A stretch of 9,286 nucleotides of DNA, from positions 1 to 9,286 of the forward strand of contig JAJCYK010000334.1 in assembly GCA_029262935.1 (NCBI GenBank), in the 5' to 3' direction. Origin of the DNA: Cytophagales bacterium (GTDB taxonomy: Bacteria; Bacteroidota; Bacteroidia; Cytophagales; Cyclobacteriaceae). Below the pieces are notes generated by a model that saw only the letters and a program-made list of their open reading frames with translations, made no database searches and had not been told where the DNA came from. Positions 7,737 to 9,286 of this stretch are shown in pieces. The translations under genes and the position numbers were made by a program. The stretch's first letter is position 1. The number at the start of each line of letters is the position of its first letter.

Positions 7737-9286
<1,550 letters not shown>

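Overview
The window looks like a chromosomal segment of a Bacteroidota bacterium. The base composition is moderately AT-rich and start codons mostly lack a clear Shine-Dalgarno sequence. Exported proteins carry short signal peptides ending in a Ser/Ala-Gln junction. The gene content (isoquinoline-oxidoreductase-type molybdoenzyme, large Asp-box/VPS10-like secreted protein, single-gene PaaK, exported DinB-like protein, YbiT-type ABC-F) also fits marine or soil Cytophagia/Flavobacteriia-like lineages. The finer taxonomic placement is inference only.

Layout. Bases 1-1821 (+) hold the C-terminal 606 codons of a molybdopterin-binding large subunit of the xanthine dehydrogenase superfamily (IorB type), cut by the window start. 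It converges, over a 98-base gap, on a minus-strand gene (1920-5219) for a 1099-residue exported beta-propeller protein with eleven Asp-box (BNR) repeats. A 300-base divergent intergenic region with several small inverted repeats follows. Next comes a plus-strand phenylacetate-CoA ligase gene, paaK (5544-6833). Seven bases after it is a 19-codon open frame that resembles the start of an aspartate/glutamate racemase and may be a gene remnant. A strong bidirectional terminator (6915-6945) separates this unit from a convergent minus-strand gene for an exported DinB-like protein (6961-7572). Upstream of that on the same strand, and running off the right edge, is an ABC-F ATPase (7737-9286) whose second nucleotide-binding domain has lost its Walker A motif.

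The genes do not form one obvious pathway. The molybdoenzyme and the CoA ligase could both act on aromatic compounds, but they are not in one operon and no other phenylacetate-pathway gene is in view, so a functional link is weak inference. I see no mobile element, CRISPR array, tRNA, rRNA or clear multi-gene novel system. The points most worth a second look are the asymmetric ABC-F protein, the possible racemase remnant behind paaK, the large uncharacterised Asp-box protein and the exported DinB-like protein.
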